This document shows, piece after piece, positions 1 to 41,606 of a DNA stretch of 64,000 nucleotides. The notes under the pieces are model-generated. The model was given only the letters and a program-made list of their open reading frames with translations. It did not search any database and was not told the DNA's origin. The stretch comes from Flaccisagitta enflata (lineage: Eukaryota > Chaetognatha > Sagittoidea > Aphragmophora). The stretch lies in contig OZ231126.1 in NCBI GenBank assembly GCA_965153355.1, positions 83,266,001 to 83,330,000 of the forward strand. Reading direction: 5' to 3'. The position numbers were made by a program, and so were the translations under genes. How positions within the stretch are numbered: the first letter of the stretch is position 1; each line of letters opens with the position of its first letter.

Positions 1-294
1 AAAGAGCCTCAGCGTCACTGTCTTGACATCTTTGCTCCATCCATAATCCATAGATCCATAAATGGGCGTGTCATTCACGAGTGAATATGCCCCTCCATCA
101 CGTGCAGATCTTCAAGTGTCTGGCCATGTTTGTGGCCGCTAACTCCCTCCCGCAGCTCGGGCAGAGTTTTGTTTTTCCAACATATTTTCGCGCTTTCGGC
201 GCCGGAAGAGTCTCCACGTTCATTCCACACCTCTTCCTGTGCTTTGGAATACTCTTCATCATCAATCATCATCCTCATCATGATTGTCAATCAG
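1..294. other. Upstream intron or flank of the reelin-like gene
   Basis: GC is higher than in neighbouring introns and reading frames are open on both strands (+81 onward, and minus 290-75). Neither shows a recognisable domain upstream of residue GG at 295. It is probably intron, but an unrecognised exon cannot be excluded. Confidence 0.35.
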
Positions 295-14432
<14,138 letters not shown>

Positions 14433-15151
14433 GTGAGAAGTGGCGATCGGATAGAAAAAATATGTCCTATCAATTCATATGATAGTTACATACAGCCTCA
14501 GATTTTCAATTTGAGCCTCAAATAGCTATAACCATGCCAAAGAAAAAAATAGCACACTTATCTTTAAACGCATACCCAATCGCTCTCTGTGAAGTAAACT
14601 ATAGAAAATCAGTGACCGTTAGAAAGAGATTCAAAAATTCTTTAAAACTAGACCAAGCAGAATATTGTAACTTTTTTCTTTTTGAAATGACAACTAAATA
14701 AAGTTGATAACTCCACTTCCCTCAATGTGAGTAAATCAATCATCAGAATTTTCCTCTTTTTCCTATGTATCAACTTTAATACTGACCTGAATAAAAAAAA
14801 ATTCATGAGGAAAAAAAAATTTAGAAAATTTTCTTCAAAATGGCGCCAAGCAGAAATTTGTAACTAATTCCGTTTAGAAGTTATGATTTAATGAAAGCGA
14901 AAGGTACCGTTCAAAAGGGATATGTGAAAACGCTCTTTCTGGCAGTAAGCAAAATTGACCTTTTTGCTTCACATCACTATAATTTCTAAAGTTTTTGAGC
15001 TACAACGCTCTGACACCACTCAATTGATAGATTTTTTGAAGCTCTTTAAAATGCTCACTGATTTTTTTTAGTTTCACCTCCCATGAGTTAGAAATGAGAA
15101 CACTGAGGCTCGGGAAAAAATAACATGTTTTTATAAAAACAAATGAGTGCA

Positions 15152-17180
15152 CAGTAGGGTTCGTGGAATAACAGCCTAAACTGGAGGAAGGTATTTAAGT
15201 GTTTCAATTTCATTTGATGAACTTGATATTTGAAATATGAATTGTTAAATTGATATTTTTGAGTTTTTTGGTTGCTTTGGAAATCCAAATTATTTTTTCT
15301 AACCGACCCGCCACCAACGGAATTCTGCCTATAACAGATGCAAATTCATGGTCCCATCAAGTTGATTTCTTTTATTTCCTTTATTGGCAATAACAGAAGT
15401 CCGCCTATAACAAAAGAAAATTGTTGGTCCCCTGAAATCCGTTAGAGCGGGGTTCAACTGTACTAGAATATCAGTATTTCCGTTGGTGGCGGGTCAGTTA
15501 CAAAAAATAATTTTGATTTCCATAGCAACCAAAAAATTCAAAAACATCAATTTAACATTGCTCAGAATCGAATCTGCTAAAACTTTCTCACAATATGTAT
15601 GTTCTGTAAGACGGCTTCCCTCCGAAGGCAACATTTATGTTTCAAAGTAGGTCAAAATAGAAAAAATGTGTAAATCAAAATGTAAAAATAAATGAACAAA
15701 AGTGATTGAGATAGCTCAGACATCATATTTAAAAGAAAAATTTGCATTTACTTAGCAAGAGGACCACGTTTAGCCAATGTTACTAAAAAATTGTTTTGAA
15801 AATTCAAACTTTTTTTTATTTTTGGTCACTGACAAGGGGCTGGTCGAAATTCTAAATTTGCATAGGAAATGAAAAAATGAAAAAACAAAGAACATAGTTC
15901 TCTTCCCAAATCGATTACAGAGAGAACTATGTTTTTTGAAATGCAAAATTTCCCTGTGTTTGGCTTTCTTAGAATTTCGACCTCAGAAAATGAAAAAAAG
16001 TGTAAGCAGGAATTCACTAAAAAACATCATTTTCATGCTTTTTTTTATGTGAAACGCATAGTTCAAATTACATTTTAAGTCAGAATATGATAAAAATGTA
16101 TGCACTTAGTGTCCTTAGAGACAATTTGTCCACTTAAAGCATTCCAGCTTCATTATTGTCCTGATAATAATGCAAAAAGTATGGTGAAACACTTCGTTTT
16201 TCCTCATAAATTTTCTGTCGTAAGAATATTGCTCATTGGGCTGTTGGGAGGGAGCATCATTTAGCGGTTGCTAGGTGTGATGCCCCCTAGCAACGACCAA
16301 AGGAGAAAAATACTTATAGAACATACTGTAGGAAAATCGTAGCAAATTTTATTCTGAGCAATGTTCCCTGAAATTATTTGTAAAAATATTAATACTCTAG
16401 TAGTTATAAATGTTTGAAAAAATACTTTTAGTTTCCATAGCAACCAGAAAACTCAGGGACAAAAGCATGGATTGAATAACTTATTCGAAATATCAAATTT
16501 GTCAAATACAATTAAGACACTTAAGTCGAGGTGCAAACGAGGACCAAATTTCAAGAGTCAAACCAATTTTGTCAATATTTAAAATTTTACCAATTTAGCT
16601 TTTTTTCATCAAAGAATTTAATCATTATGCCATATTAATTTTAGTTTTGCATGGAAAAACATTGGTGGATAAGAAAAGAGTGCTGAGAAAGTGAAAAGGG
16701 GAGAAAAAATGGAGGAATTGTAAAAAAAAATTGATTTTGCAACTTGACTTGTCTTAGGGAAAATTCTAAGACTTTCTCTAAATGTAAAATTTTGCATTTT
16801 CAAAAACATGGCCTCATTCTAAGAACATATAAGATGAGGGCCATGTTCTTAGAAATGCAAAATTGTTGAATTTGTTCAAATCTTAGAATTTTCCCTTCAT
16901 AGGTTTTGAATTTTTGCTCTATCATTTTGAAAGAATTTATTACTTTAAGTGATCATTTCTTGTCTTTATCAGTAAAACAAAGCAATCTCTTTATCATACT
17001 AGGTTTTCTTTTACTAATAAGATAAGTCTAAACTATACAACTATAAATTTCATTCAAAAAAATTATGATCTGGTCATTAATATAGTTTAGAAAGAGTCTG
17101 AAACCGAAAGTTCGCCTTCGTTTGCACTCCGACTTAAATGCCTTCTTCCAGTTAAGGCTGTTTTTCCACGAACCCCACTG
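15152..17180. mobile_element. TA-type foldback element with nested insertions (2029 bp)
   Basis: The ends CAGTAGGGTTCGTGGAATAA and (opposite strand) CAGTGGGGTTCGTGGAAAAA match the 602-bp element at 37705-38306. TA follows the right end; the left flank has mutated to CA. Internal segments (TAGCGGTTGCTAGGTGTGAT, AGCAATGTTCCCTGA) also match that element. It has been expanded by a degraded pogo-like MITE (15300-15500) and by AT-rich material around 15.6-16.2 and 16.6-17.1 kb. Confidence 0.7.
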
Positions 17181-17459
17181 TATCCCTTATTCGGTTTTTC
17201 CCCATTTTAGTCGCTGGCCAGCGACTCTAGTCACTCCATAAAACGTTTTGTCATGTCAGTCTGTGTGTGAAAGGAGGGGGCTCAGAAGAGGGACGAATGC
17301 CCCTGTTCACCTGTCCGCGTTCCTCAATCTTTCTTCGATTCTCGTATTTTTACTCTTTCTTCTTTCCTTAATCGCTTCGTCTTTCATAAAATTTGATTTC
17401 ATTTCTTGATCTTGTCTAACTGGAAAATGCCCGAACGTGTCTGGTCCTGTCCCGGTTTT

Positions 17460-17463
<4 letters not shown>

Positions 17464-17492
<29 letters not shown>
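17464..17492. repeat. Short (CT)n microsatellite
   Basis: CT dinucleotide run following AACTCTCTCT. Confidence 0.95.
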
Positions 17493-17494
<2 letters not shown>

Positions 17495-17656
17495 CTCAAG
17501 GTCACCGGATCACCTGCATATACACTTGTTCTCATAACCAAAATTTGTATGTATTTGTGACCGTAAAAAATACACACAGCCAAGTAAACAGACAGACAAT
17601 ATGATGCGCAATATGATGATATCTTATTGCAACAATGATATTTGAGAAAGAGGCAG

Positions 17657-17658
<2 letters not shown>

Positions 17659-17734
<76 letters not shown>
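17659..17734. repeat. (GA)n microsatellite
   Basis: A 76-bp perfect GA run. Confidence 0.98.
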
Positions 17735-17737
<3 letters not shown>

Positions 17738-17930
17738 GAAGAATCAAAAACAATTTTAATGAATCAGTCTGCGATTTTTTTGCCTCAGACCTGAAACCTT
17801 CCATTTGAATTAGCCTTTAATTCGTTCATTTACTTAATTGAAACTTTTGTCTTTTTTCTTTCTTTCTTCCTTTATCAGATTCTTGTCAATTCGACGAATG
17901 AAACCATCGTTCGGATCTGAGCTAGCCTGA

Positions 17931-17931
17931 A

Positions 17932-18026
<95 letters not shown>
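17931..18026. repeat. (CAA)n microsatellite upstream of the TP53INP start
   Basis: A near-perfect CAA run about 145 bp upstream of the ATG at 18171, so it may lie in the 5' UTR or core promoter of that gene. Confidence 0.97.
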
Positions 18027-18170
18027 TTAACCACAACAACAAAAACCATAACAACAAAAACATCAACTGCAGCAATTCAATTAACCCATAAAAAGATTGA
18101 AACTTTACACGAATCATTCAGTTGCAAGTTCAATTTTTTTTCTCGCGGGAAGGAAGAAATTGAGTTGAAG

Positions 18171-31879
<13,709 letters not shown>

Positions 31880-31900
31880 GAAGAAGTAGAGAAATTGGGA

Positions 31901-31906
31901 AATAAA
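31901..31906 (+). terminator. Polyadenylation signal AATAAA of the TP53INP homologue
   Basis: AATAAA lies 21 bp after the stop codon, giving a very short 3' UTR if it is used. Confidence 0.6.
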
Positions 31907-31909
31907 GAA

Positions 31910-32149
31910 TCAAAAAATACACGTACGCAGTGTCATTAGAGAAAGATTTTTTTTCAAATTTTTCATCATAGGGGGAAGGAAATTGAAAGTAATACCGTAC
32001 CGTTTAATATCGTAAATTAATAGTTCATGCTCATGCAAATTTTATTCTTGTACGCTTTTCTTTTGAAAAAAGAAATATATCACACGAAATCTCCGAGTAA
32101 GCATTTCTTACTGTAGAAGGATCGCTATTACATAGAAAAATTATGCGTA

Positions 32150-32180
<31 letters not shown>

Positions 32181-32215
32181 CTTCTTCTTCTTCTTCTTCT
32201 TCTTCTTCTTCTTCT

Positions 32216-32266
<51 letters not shown>

Positions 32267-34780
32267 TCACTCTTTCCCAAACACCCCTTCAAAAGAATAT
32301 TATCTCATAGGAATGATGAAGCCAGTATGCGCAAATAACCCAATATACACACACACACACCTGTATTTATGAATAACATACGTGGGAAACACTTATATTT
32401 TAAAAGAATTGTGACAGACAAGAGAGTATTTCATTCGTTTCCTTGGTTTTACTTTCGGCAGCCGGTATAAGCACACAAAAACGCCGGTCACTCGCTTTCG
32501 CTGAAAGACTTCATGCTCCTCTCTTCATTTACTATTATCTGCCTTCATTATTATCTACAATCCTGAAATTATTACTACCGCTGCATTCAATTCTTCTGTG
32601 CTGTCTTCTGTCCACCCGCATATTCATTTTTTCCATCAATGCATCTTAAAATTAAGATTGCATTATTTGCAGGAAAGTAAGCGAGGAGGGGGGGGGTTGT
32701 TCATTTCAAAGAAATCTTTGTTTATCCTCTTAAGTTTTTTTGTCTATCTCCATTCACTCTGCCAGTCTTTATTCACCACAACGCCTCGGTTGTTTCTCTA
32801 GCCTTATAACTCTCATAATTACAACGTTAAAAATGTTTTCAAATATGATGATTGGCCATTGTCAATTGGAAGGCATTTTCTTTCCCTTCCCAAAAATGCG
32901 TGAGTTATCTAGTCCAGTTTTTATTATTTTTTTCGTCGATCCTGATTCATTTTGACAATTCTAAAAAAAAATATTTAATTTATTAATCATAATCGTTTGC
33001 CTTTTTTCATGCGATCGTTTCTCGATTTCATATATCTTGATTTTATGTTAACATCAGGAATAAGACTAATTACACATAATACACAATAAAAGACGAAATG
33101 TCAACGAACAACCAAGATTTGAGATGTCTGATCATCAGCCTGTCTCAACTTACGAATATTTCAGTTGTTTTTTTCTCATTGCGAAAATGCGAGAATTACA
33201 CACTACATTAAAATTTGTCGTTCTACTCTGGATTTTGTTAGTTTATGATTTGGTGTGTGTAAATGTAATCCGAAATTTGTGCATGTTGAACGTAGCTTCT
33301 GCACTTGCGTATAGTGAACCCAAGTATGGTTGTCATTTTAGTTTTTTAAAAGAATATGCATCGTGGGATTTCTGATTTCTTTTAAATAGGTGTGTGCGGA
33401 ATGTATCTCTGGTTGACTCGTGTATATGTTTGATCGTATTATATCCTTATTTGTATCATGTTTTAGAGTGGAAAAGAAATGTGTTCATAACTCTTTTGTC
33501 CGATTTCTATACCTGAAAAAAAAAACCTAAAAAACAATGAAAAATGAAATAAAAATCTGCAAAAGTTCCACTGAAAAAAAATCATAAAAAAAATTTAAAA
33601 AAAATTTAAAAAACCTCAAAAAAGAATCTGTGATTAAATATTTCCTTATCACTTCATCATTCATCTATACCGCTCTAATCCTGAGAATTGTATCACTTGG
33701 TTGCTTTTTTGTTCATTAATTTCTCTTCTTTGAGTGTCTATCTCTTCTACGAATGAAACATCAAATAAGGCTTAAAAAAAGAACATATTTACAACACCTA
33801 AAATCCAGCATTTGCGCCTGGTCATGAACAGGTTTTATAAAGAATGAAAGACAGAAAATGATTAAAAGAAATTCTTACTGATTTGCATTTTTTCATGTCA
33901 TAAGAGACGTCATAAGAGATAAAGATAAAGTTTTTAAAGTCAAAATTTCTTTACAAAAAGCATGCTTTTTTGATTATGTTTATCGTGAGCATGCTTGTAA
34001 AAGAACTAACTATCAATGAGAGAAAACACCTACTATATCTAGCTCAAAAAATATACGGACACCAAAAAAACATTATCTTTTGAAATGTCTCACTTCTGCA
34101 CAAATTAAGCAACTGACCTTTGATTGGTCACATCTAATACAGTTTAAACAACTTTTTTAAATGCGACCGATCTGTTCACTGCATTGTAGCAAAATTTGTT
34201 TATAAGTGAGATTGTTTAATAAACAATGCTTCTTTCTAAATGTCTGTATATTTATGAGACATATGGTAATCTTTATTTTCCAGATAATTGCAGCCAAAAG
34301 AAAATCTCTCACTATCGTGCTCTGCCAATTCTAACCCTATTTATTTATTTGATATGTATCATTATCATCGCTCTCAATTTTTTTGTTGTGTGACTCTTAA
34401 AAAAAGAAAAGGAATGTTCTGAGAAAAAGTCGCATTTTCAGCTTCCCCTTTACCTTTTCGGGGCTGTTTAGTCGGTTTTTACTCTATAATTTGATGTAAA
34501 CCGCCAGAACACGCCATTTCACCCTCTATAGTTCAATTAGTCTCAACTCCGATCCCAAGCTGAAAACAAACATGAAAAAAATCATCTTTTGGCTATTTTT
34601 CGTAGAACAAATGCCTTGAAAGCATGTTTTGTGGTGATGGTTATAGACCAATTGGAAATCCACATTCAAAATCCTTTGGATTTTTTATAAATCTTATATT
34701 CGTAAAGCCCCACTTATCCTATCTTCCCCCCCCCCCCCCTTCCCTCGTAAAGAAAAAAAAAGATATTTTTCTTTTTTTTT
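31910..34780. other. Intergenic AT-rich region; no gene recognised
   Basis: Contains (CTT)n at 32151-32215 and (CT)n at 32219-32262. Short frames such as 33124-33375 show no domain, codon bias or splice context. Confidence 0.6.
32151..32262. repeat. (CTT)n followed by (CT)n
   Basis: Two adjacent perfect runs separated by CTGCTT. Confidence 0.97.
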
Positions 34781-34793
34781 TTCAGGCGTTGAG

Positions 34794-34908
34794 TAAAAAG
34801 CCTCGAGCTTCTCCGCCAAGCGAAATTCTTCATTCGTTGTACATCTCAATGTCTCGAGTTTCAACCACATTTCGTTTCTCTCTTCTTATTTTGTTCACTT
34901 AACAAAAA
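34794..34908 (+). CDS. Possible terminal exon, unknown protein
   Basis: A strong acceptor (about 14 pyrimidines, then CAG) precedes an open frame ALSKKPRASPPSEILHSLYI to a TAA, and AATAAA follows at 34926-34931. No domain and no obvious partner exon. It could belong to the reelin-like gene or to nothing. Confidence 0.3.
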
Positions 34909-35039
34909 CTTAGATTCAATCATACAATAAAGTCTTAAAAATTACAAATCTGTTGAATCTTTAGGAATGATAGTGAATCACTATTAGTGATGACAGGAAT
35001 CAGAATCATTAGATTTTTAGATAGCATTGCTTAAAGAGC

Positions 35040-35750
35040 GCGATCTCTAGACCTCAAACCAGCCTTCTCTACTCTGCCTCATCCACAGGGCTTTGTCTCC
35101 TTTGAGGCCCAAATCCAAACTGTATGGCCCAAATTCAATCAAAATGGCCCAATTCCAATTAAAATGGGCCAAATCTGGCTAGAAAACCTGATTTTTGGCC
35201 TGGTTTCTATTATTCCGATCCCATAAATCTAGATTTTGGCTTCTCATACTTAGATTCTGGCTTCAAAAACCCACATCCTAGTCTAAGAGACCCAGATCTG
35301 GACCTCTGGGACCCAGATTCTGACCTCCGAGTTCTGGCCCCAAAGACCTTAATCCTGACCTCAGAGACCTGAATCCTGGCCTCAGAGACTCAAATTCTGG
35401 TCTCTGAAACCAAGGAATTGGACTCTGGGACCCAGATTCTGGCCTCAGTGACCCAGCTCCTGGCCTGCTCCTCCCTCAACTTAACCTACAAACTACTCAA
35501 GAAGGGCAAGAGTACCGTTGTTTATGTACTGTATTCTATCATTGCTCCATGTTATTCAATGAGAATTTGAATAACAGGACATCCTAGACAGAAGGGAGAC
35601 AGACAGAAGGACGGACGGACAGACGGACAGGTTTCCCCTGTGTTCTACAGGACTTCGTCCCCTTCGGGGCCGCTGCCCTGCTCCCCCTCAACCTAAATCA
35701 CATATTACTCAATCAGAGCACAGGTACCGCTGACCACTTACTGCCTCACA
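35040..35750. mobile_element. Family B element with AGACCCAGATTCTGGCCTC minisatellite
   Basis: The core (35100-35470) repeats a roughly 28-bp unit of the same type as 24125-24420 but inverted. The right side has CTGTGTTCTACAGGACTTCG and CCCCTTCGGGGCCGCTGCCC. Confidence 0.6.
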
Positions 35751-35864
35751 TCGACCATCCCATACCCAAAATTGGACACTTCAAGCCTATAATCATGGGA
35801 GATAATTCTGCCTGATTGGAAATTCCTGGTTACCTAGTAATCTGGTTACTACAACAAACCATCA

Positions 35865-36405
35865 TTTTTTGGCAGCGGCCCCGAAGGGGACCAAGTCCTG
35901 TAGAACACAGGGAAATCTGTCTGTCTGTCTTTACGTACATCCGTACATCCGTATGTCTGTCCCCCCCACCTGCCCCATCCTCAGGGCTTCGTCTCATTTG
36001 GGGCCCAAATTCAAGCAAAATAGCCCAAATCTAAGCAAAATAGCCCAAAACCAAGCAAAATAGCCCAAAACCAAGCAAAATATGCTGAATCTTGCTAGAA
36101 AACCTGAATTCTGTTCTATCATATTGGCCCCTGAGACCTAGATTCTGGCTTCTGAGACCTAGATTCTGGCTTCTGATACCTAGATTCTGGCTTGTAAAAC
36201 CCACATCCTAGCCTTGACCTATGGAACCTTGTTTCTGGCCTCTGAGACCCAGGTTCTAGCCTCAAACACCTAAATCCTGGCCTCATAGACCCAAATCCCG
36301 GCCTCAGAGACTCAAATCCCGGCCTCTGAGACCAAGAAATTGATTAGATTCTGGCCTTGAAGACCCAGATCCTGGCCTGCTCCCCCTTAACTAAACCTAC
36401 GGACG
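35865..36405. mobile_element. Family B element, half copy with minisatellite
   Basis: It starts GGCAGCGGCCCCGAAGGGGA, then TCCTGTAGAACACAGGGAAA. It then has AAGCAAAATAGCCCAAA repeats and GAGACCTAGATTCTGGCTTC repeats up to the (GTT)n block, which appears to have replaced its other end. Confidence 0.55.
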
Positions 36406-36424
36406 TTGCTTATCTTTGTTTGCT

Positions 36425-37455
<1,031 letters not shown>

Positions 37456-37535
37456 GTTTTTATTTTGTCCTTAATGTCACTGATTATGTCTTGTTGTTGT
37501 TGTTGGTGTTGTTAATCATTTGTTGTTGTTGTTAG

Positions 37536-38624
37536 TGGTGGTGCTTATTCTGAAGGAGAGTATTCAACAGCGCCGCTGCAACACAAACTCTTCGACACTT
37601 CGACGCCACCTGAATCTGAGGGGGAGGCAGAAGAAGATGATGACGTTGTAATTTCGCGAATTCCCGTCCCGGCAACTATTGACGTAGAAAAACGGTTATT
37701 CATACAGTGGGGTTCGTGGAATAACAGCCTAAACTGGAGGAAGGTATTTAAGTGTCTTGATATTATTTGACAAACTTAATGTTTGAAATACAAGTTGTTC
37801 ACTTGATGCTTTTGTCCCTGAGTTTTTTGGTTGCTATGGAAATCAAAATTATTTTTTTGAACATTCATAACAACTAGAATATCAATATTTTGACAAATAT
37901 TATCAGGGAACATTGCTCAGAATTAAATTTGCTACAACTTTCCCACAGTATGTCCTGTAAGAATATTGCTCGTTTAGCCATTGCTAGGGAGCATCATTTA
38001 GCGGTTGCTAGGTGTGATACCCCCTAGCAACGGCCAAACGAGCAATATTCTTACAGAGCATATTGTGAGAAAGTTGTAGCAAATTTAATTTTGAGCAATG
38101 TTCCCCGACAATATTTCTCAAAATATTGATATTTTAGTGGTTATTAATGTCTGAAAAAATAATTTTGGTTTCCATAGCAACCAAAAAACTCAGGGACAAA
38201 AGCATCGAGTGAACAACTTATATTTTAAATATCAAGTTTGTCAAATGAAATTAAGACACTTAAATACCTTCCTCCAGTTTAGGCTGTTATTCCACAAACC
38301 CCACTGTAGTCATAAGTTGACTCAAAAGTGAAAGACTTTTCAATCCACTTTTCGCCTAACATCAATGTATGTAAATAACTAACAATCGTGTTTTCATGAA
38401 GTTGAAGCATTTGCATCTTTCATTCTTTATAGATGTGGACAAAATTCCACTCCATTGTTTGTCCCACGGACCCGGCTTTTCTCCTCCAATGCACATATTC
38501 TGTAGACGAAAATAGTGTTGTTGATTGGAGTTATTCGAGTTCCTCTGAAGATGAGGAAGTTACACAAATTGAGCACCGTAGGAAACGCTTAAGCATCATG
38601 GTTGCCGATACGCCGCCACGATAA
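37536..38624 (+). CDS. Unidentified acidic protein, last two exons (37536-37683, 38433-38624)
   Basis: Exon A (acceptor GTTGTTAG inside a GTT run, phase 1 in) reads GGAYSEGEYSTAPLQHKLFD, TSTPPESEGEAEEDDDVVIS, RIPVPATID and ends GAC|GTAGAA in phase 0. Exon B (acceptor TTTATAG) reads MWTKFHSIVCPTDPAFLLQC, TYSVDENSVVDWSYSSSSED, EEVTQIEHRRKRLSIMVADT, PPR, stop. The acidic Ser/Glu cluster followed by HRRKR suggests a cytoplasmic or nuclear tail. I do not recognise the family. The 749-bp intron is four-fifths foldback transposon. Exon B is duplicated at 55960-56150 on the other strand. Confidence 0.55.
37705..38306. mobile_element. TA-flanked foldback MITE (602 bp)
   Basis: CAGTGGGGTTCGTGGAATAA at the left, the complement of CAGTGGGGTTTGTGGAATAA at the right, TA on both sides. 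Almost entirely palindromic, with the centre at GGTTGCTAGGTGTGAT near 38000. It shares its ends and interior with 15152-17180. Confidence 0.88.
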
Positions 38625-38984
38625 CGCACATGATTTCATGTTGGTTTTTTTTTCATTGGGATTAGATACTCTCGATCATGATATTCATCTATCTTAGAAC
38701 GAAATGAATTGTTTTCAGTTAATTTATTTCCAGCACTTCGCGAGTACAAAATTGCATGAAAAAAGGAAGTAGGGTTTTGAGCAGAGACATCAACAACAGG
38801 TTGGCCGTATATCCAAATCTAACACCAGTCGAATACATCAGTATCAGTGTGAATACAGCCTGGATGTCGCCTGTCACCATCGTGTTGGTCCTAGCATACA
38901 ATGAATGATGGGCGTGGAAAATTACAGAATTTCTTCCTTAGTCTTACTGAATTTGAAATGACGGACAACAGAATAAAAAAAAGT

Positions 38985-39352
38985 TTTTAGTCGCGTGCAC
39001 GCGACTCTACAATCCGCTATGTTGGTCCATCCGTCGGTCCGTCGGTCCGTCCGTCGGTCTGTCCGTCCGTCACACTTTACTTTTTTTGTAAAACAACATC
39101 AACTCTTAAGTCATTTTAAGTCATTTAAAGTCAGTAATGATTATTCTAAGTCATTTTGAGTCATTCTAAGTCATTTTGAATCATTCGAAGTCACTTTAAG
39201 TCATTTTAAGTCATTTTTGGTTATTAGGTTTTTTAGTCATTTTAAGTCTTTTTAGCTCATTATAAGTCATTCTAAGTCATTGAAAGTCATCCTAAGTCAT
39301 TCTAAGTCATTCTAAGTCTGTAAGTCTTGCACGCGACTTATAGGTGTTGGCC
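38985..39352 (+). mobile_element. Family A element with 11-bp minisatellite core, left arm
   Basis: AGTCGCGTGCACGCGACTCTA (hairpin), GGTCCATCCGTCGGTCCGTC, then an (AAGTCATTCTA)n core, then GTCTTGCACGCGACTTATAG and GTTGGCCTTGTTT. A near relative of 25398-26950 in the opposite direction. It is absent at the corresponding right-arm position (about 55600), so it is another occupied/empty site. Confidence 0.65.
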
Positions 39353-40383
39353 TTGTTTCTTTATTGTTTGTGGAATAAGTGACGAATGGCGAATGATGAA
39401 GAAGATAAAAACATTTTTTTTTGTCATTGTTGAGCAAATGACGAATGGCAAAAAAGAAAAAAAGATATTCTCATATTCATCTGTAATAACTAATGATCAT
39501 CTTAGAAAAACTCACATTCTCAGTCAAAACAAACCTGTGTCAAAGCATTGAAAGTTACTTAATTGACCGAAAACAATCACTTATATTTTGTGTAGAAGAC
39601 ATCATAAAGGCGTATAAGCACAAAACACAAAAAGATAACTAGCACTTTTGGTTTTCTTAGAAATTGAAATATTAAACATTGTTCAACTTTCATACTGACA
39701 GGGGATATTAAGTTTTAGGACATTGGATGTTAGGGGGATATTGAAGGGCGTCATAGTAAAAGGGACATTTTTTTTGGCTAGAAAAAAGAGAAACAAAGAA
39801 ATTTTCATAGTTTTTTTTACATCCGTCATTCGCCATTTGTCATTGAATATCTTAAGAACAAGGAGTGGTTAACTATTTTGATGAAAATAGCAATGACGAG
39901 TAACAAATGACAGAAACAAAACGAATGCCTTTTTTGTTTGAAAACTGGATGACGAATGACGGACGATGGATCTTTGTCGTAAATAGAGCTGTCTGTCCTC
40001 CCTCAGCAAAAATCAAATGACGAATGACGGATGACGGATTGCAGATAAAAAGAAAAAAGGCTGAATTGGTTGTCTGAGTAATAGACGAATGACGGACGAC
40101 GGATACACAAATGGCGAGGTACGCCAGCTCTCCAAGCAAATGATTTGTGGTAAATGACAGATAATAAGTGTAAAAAAGACTACATTTATGTCTCAATCAA
40201 GGACGAAGGTTGTATGACAGATGTCGCCAGAAAAAGGGCTGTCAAAATGAGAAAGGGATATTTTGGTAGGGGACATTTTGGCGAGGGACATAGAAAAGGG
40301 ACATTCTGGTAAGGGACAATTTATTTCAGGACATGAAATATTGGGGACATGATAAACAGGGTCATAGCAAAAGGGACATTTTA

Positions 40384-40426
40384 GTCATCACCCCCCCCAC
40401 ACACACACACACCCACACTTACACAA

Positions 40427-40479
<53 letters not shown>

Positions 40480-40480
40480 T

Positions 40481-40551
<71 letters not shown>
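40384..40551. repeat. (GA)n / (AC)n compound microsatellite, left arm
   Basis: GA run at about 40432-40475 and AC run at about 40482-40551. The right-arm partner is 53104-53380, which is much longer. Confidence 0.95.
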
Positions 40552-40556
<5 letters not shown>

Positions 40557-41267
40557 ACAAATACACTCAAAGACCAAGAGGAAAAAGAGACAGAGACAGA
40601 GATTGAATAACAAAAAAAGACAAGCAGTCAACCAGACATCATGAGATGCACACACAAAAGAACATGCACAGAAAGAAAAAGACGCCCATTTACGACTTTT
40701 TTCCTGTCGGCGAGAGTCGTCTTTATTGGTAGAGTGGTAGCTTTTAGCTTTTGTTGAGGGGGGTGGGTTGTCTTTTTGTTTTAAAGAGGCTGTATGGTTT
40801 AAGGTTCATACTCTGTAGAGGACAGGAGGTATACATGAGAAAATGGACAAAAGGTAATAAAACCCATTTAATTTCTGATCTGCTGCATATGCCTCAATGT
40901 TGTAGTTTATATGGGGATGTGACGGTTAGAGGGACAGCCAGGCGGCCAAGGAGTTATGCTTGGGCTCATAAACATTCATGGGGAATATTTGTCCTGATCT
41001 TCCTCGGCATAAATTTGAGCAGATGCATTGGTTTCTGGCAGAGATGCATTGGTTTTTGGCAGTGAAGAAGATGGTTGGGGTTCTGGAGACGAGATTTAGG
41101 CGTCATTGTTTTTTGGTGAAGTTTCAATCATTTTAGCTTCTGAAACTTGAGAAATTTCAGACAAAAGTTTGTTAAGTCTTTCCACTTCAGTAAATAAACA
41201 AGGCCGGATACACGGCTACCCTAGTCGCATGCGGGTGGGCAGGAGCAGTGCTGGAGAAGGTCACTAG

Positions 41268-41606
41268 TAGCCCACTATAAAAAAACACTTTTTCATGGCG
41301 AGGCTCTCTATCCAAGGAATCTGGCTCAAAATCATGTATATAGATGGTTCAACACAAAAATTTGACCTTGGGGCTTCTCTAAAGTGTGCCCGCCACCACC
41401 CCCATATCCCATAGGAAATGTACAGGAGGGTTTTGGTCTGCAGAGCCTCCTATCTTTTATAATGGGAAATGGGGTATGTGGCGGGCACACTTTATAGAAG
41501 ACCCATGGCCAAATTTTTGTCATGGACCATCTAGTTTTATGATTTTGAGTCATATCTCTTCGATAGAGAAATTTTCAATGAAAAAATGTGTTTTCTTAGT
41601 GGGCTA
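41268..41606. mobile_element. hAT-type foldback MITE (339 bp), left arm only
   Basis: Ends TAGCCCACTATAAAAAAACA and (opposite strand) TAGCCCACTAAGAAAACACA. The exact 8-bp duplication GTCACTAG lies at 41260-41267 and 41607-41614. The right arm carries a single GTCACTAG equivalent (near 52383) with no insertion, proving the boundaries. Confidence 0.92.

Larger units (their letters stand above)
14433..18170. other. Intergenic region or intron; no exon recognised
   Basis: The bulk is a composite foldback transposon (15152-17180). 14440-15140 is AT-rich with a diffuse repeat (GAGCTACA ... TTTGAAGCTCTTTAAA) also seen near 48.8, 58.4 and 61.3 kb. A family A remnant lies at 17209-17330. I find no further reelin-like exon, so the two genes may be neighbours, or the next gene may sit inside an intron. 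Confidence 0.5.

Noticed and set aside
75-290. 71-codon minus-strand frame opposite the first reelin-like exon
   Set aside because: No motif recognised, and the plus-strand exon just downstream has domain and donor support.
33124-33375. 83-codon frame after the TP53INP gene
   Set aside because: AT-rich, no domain, no splice sites; chance openness.
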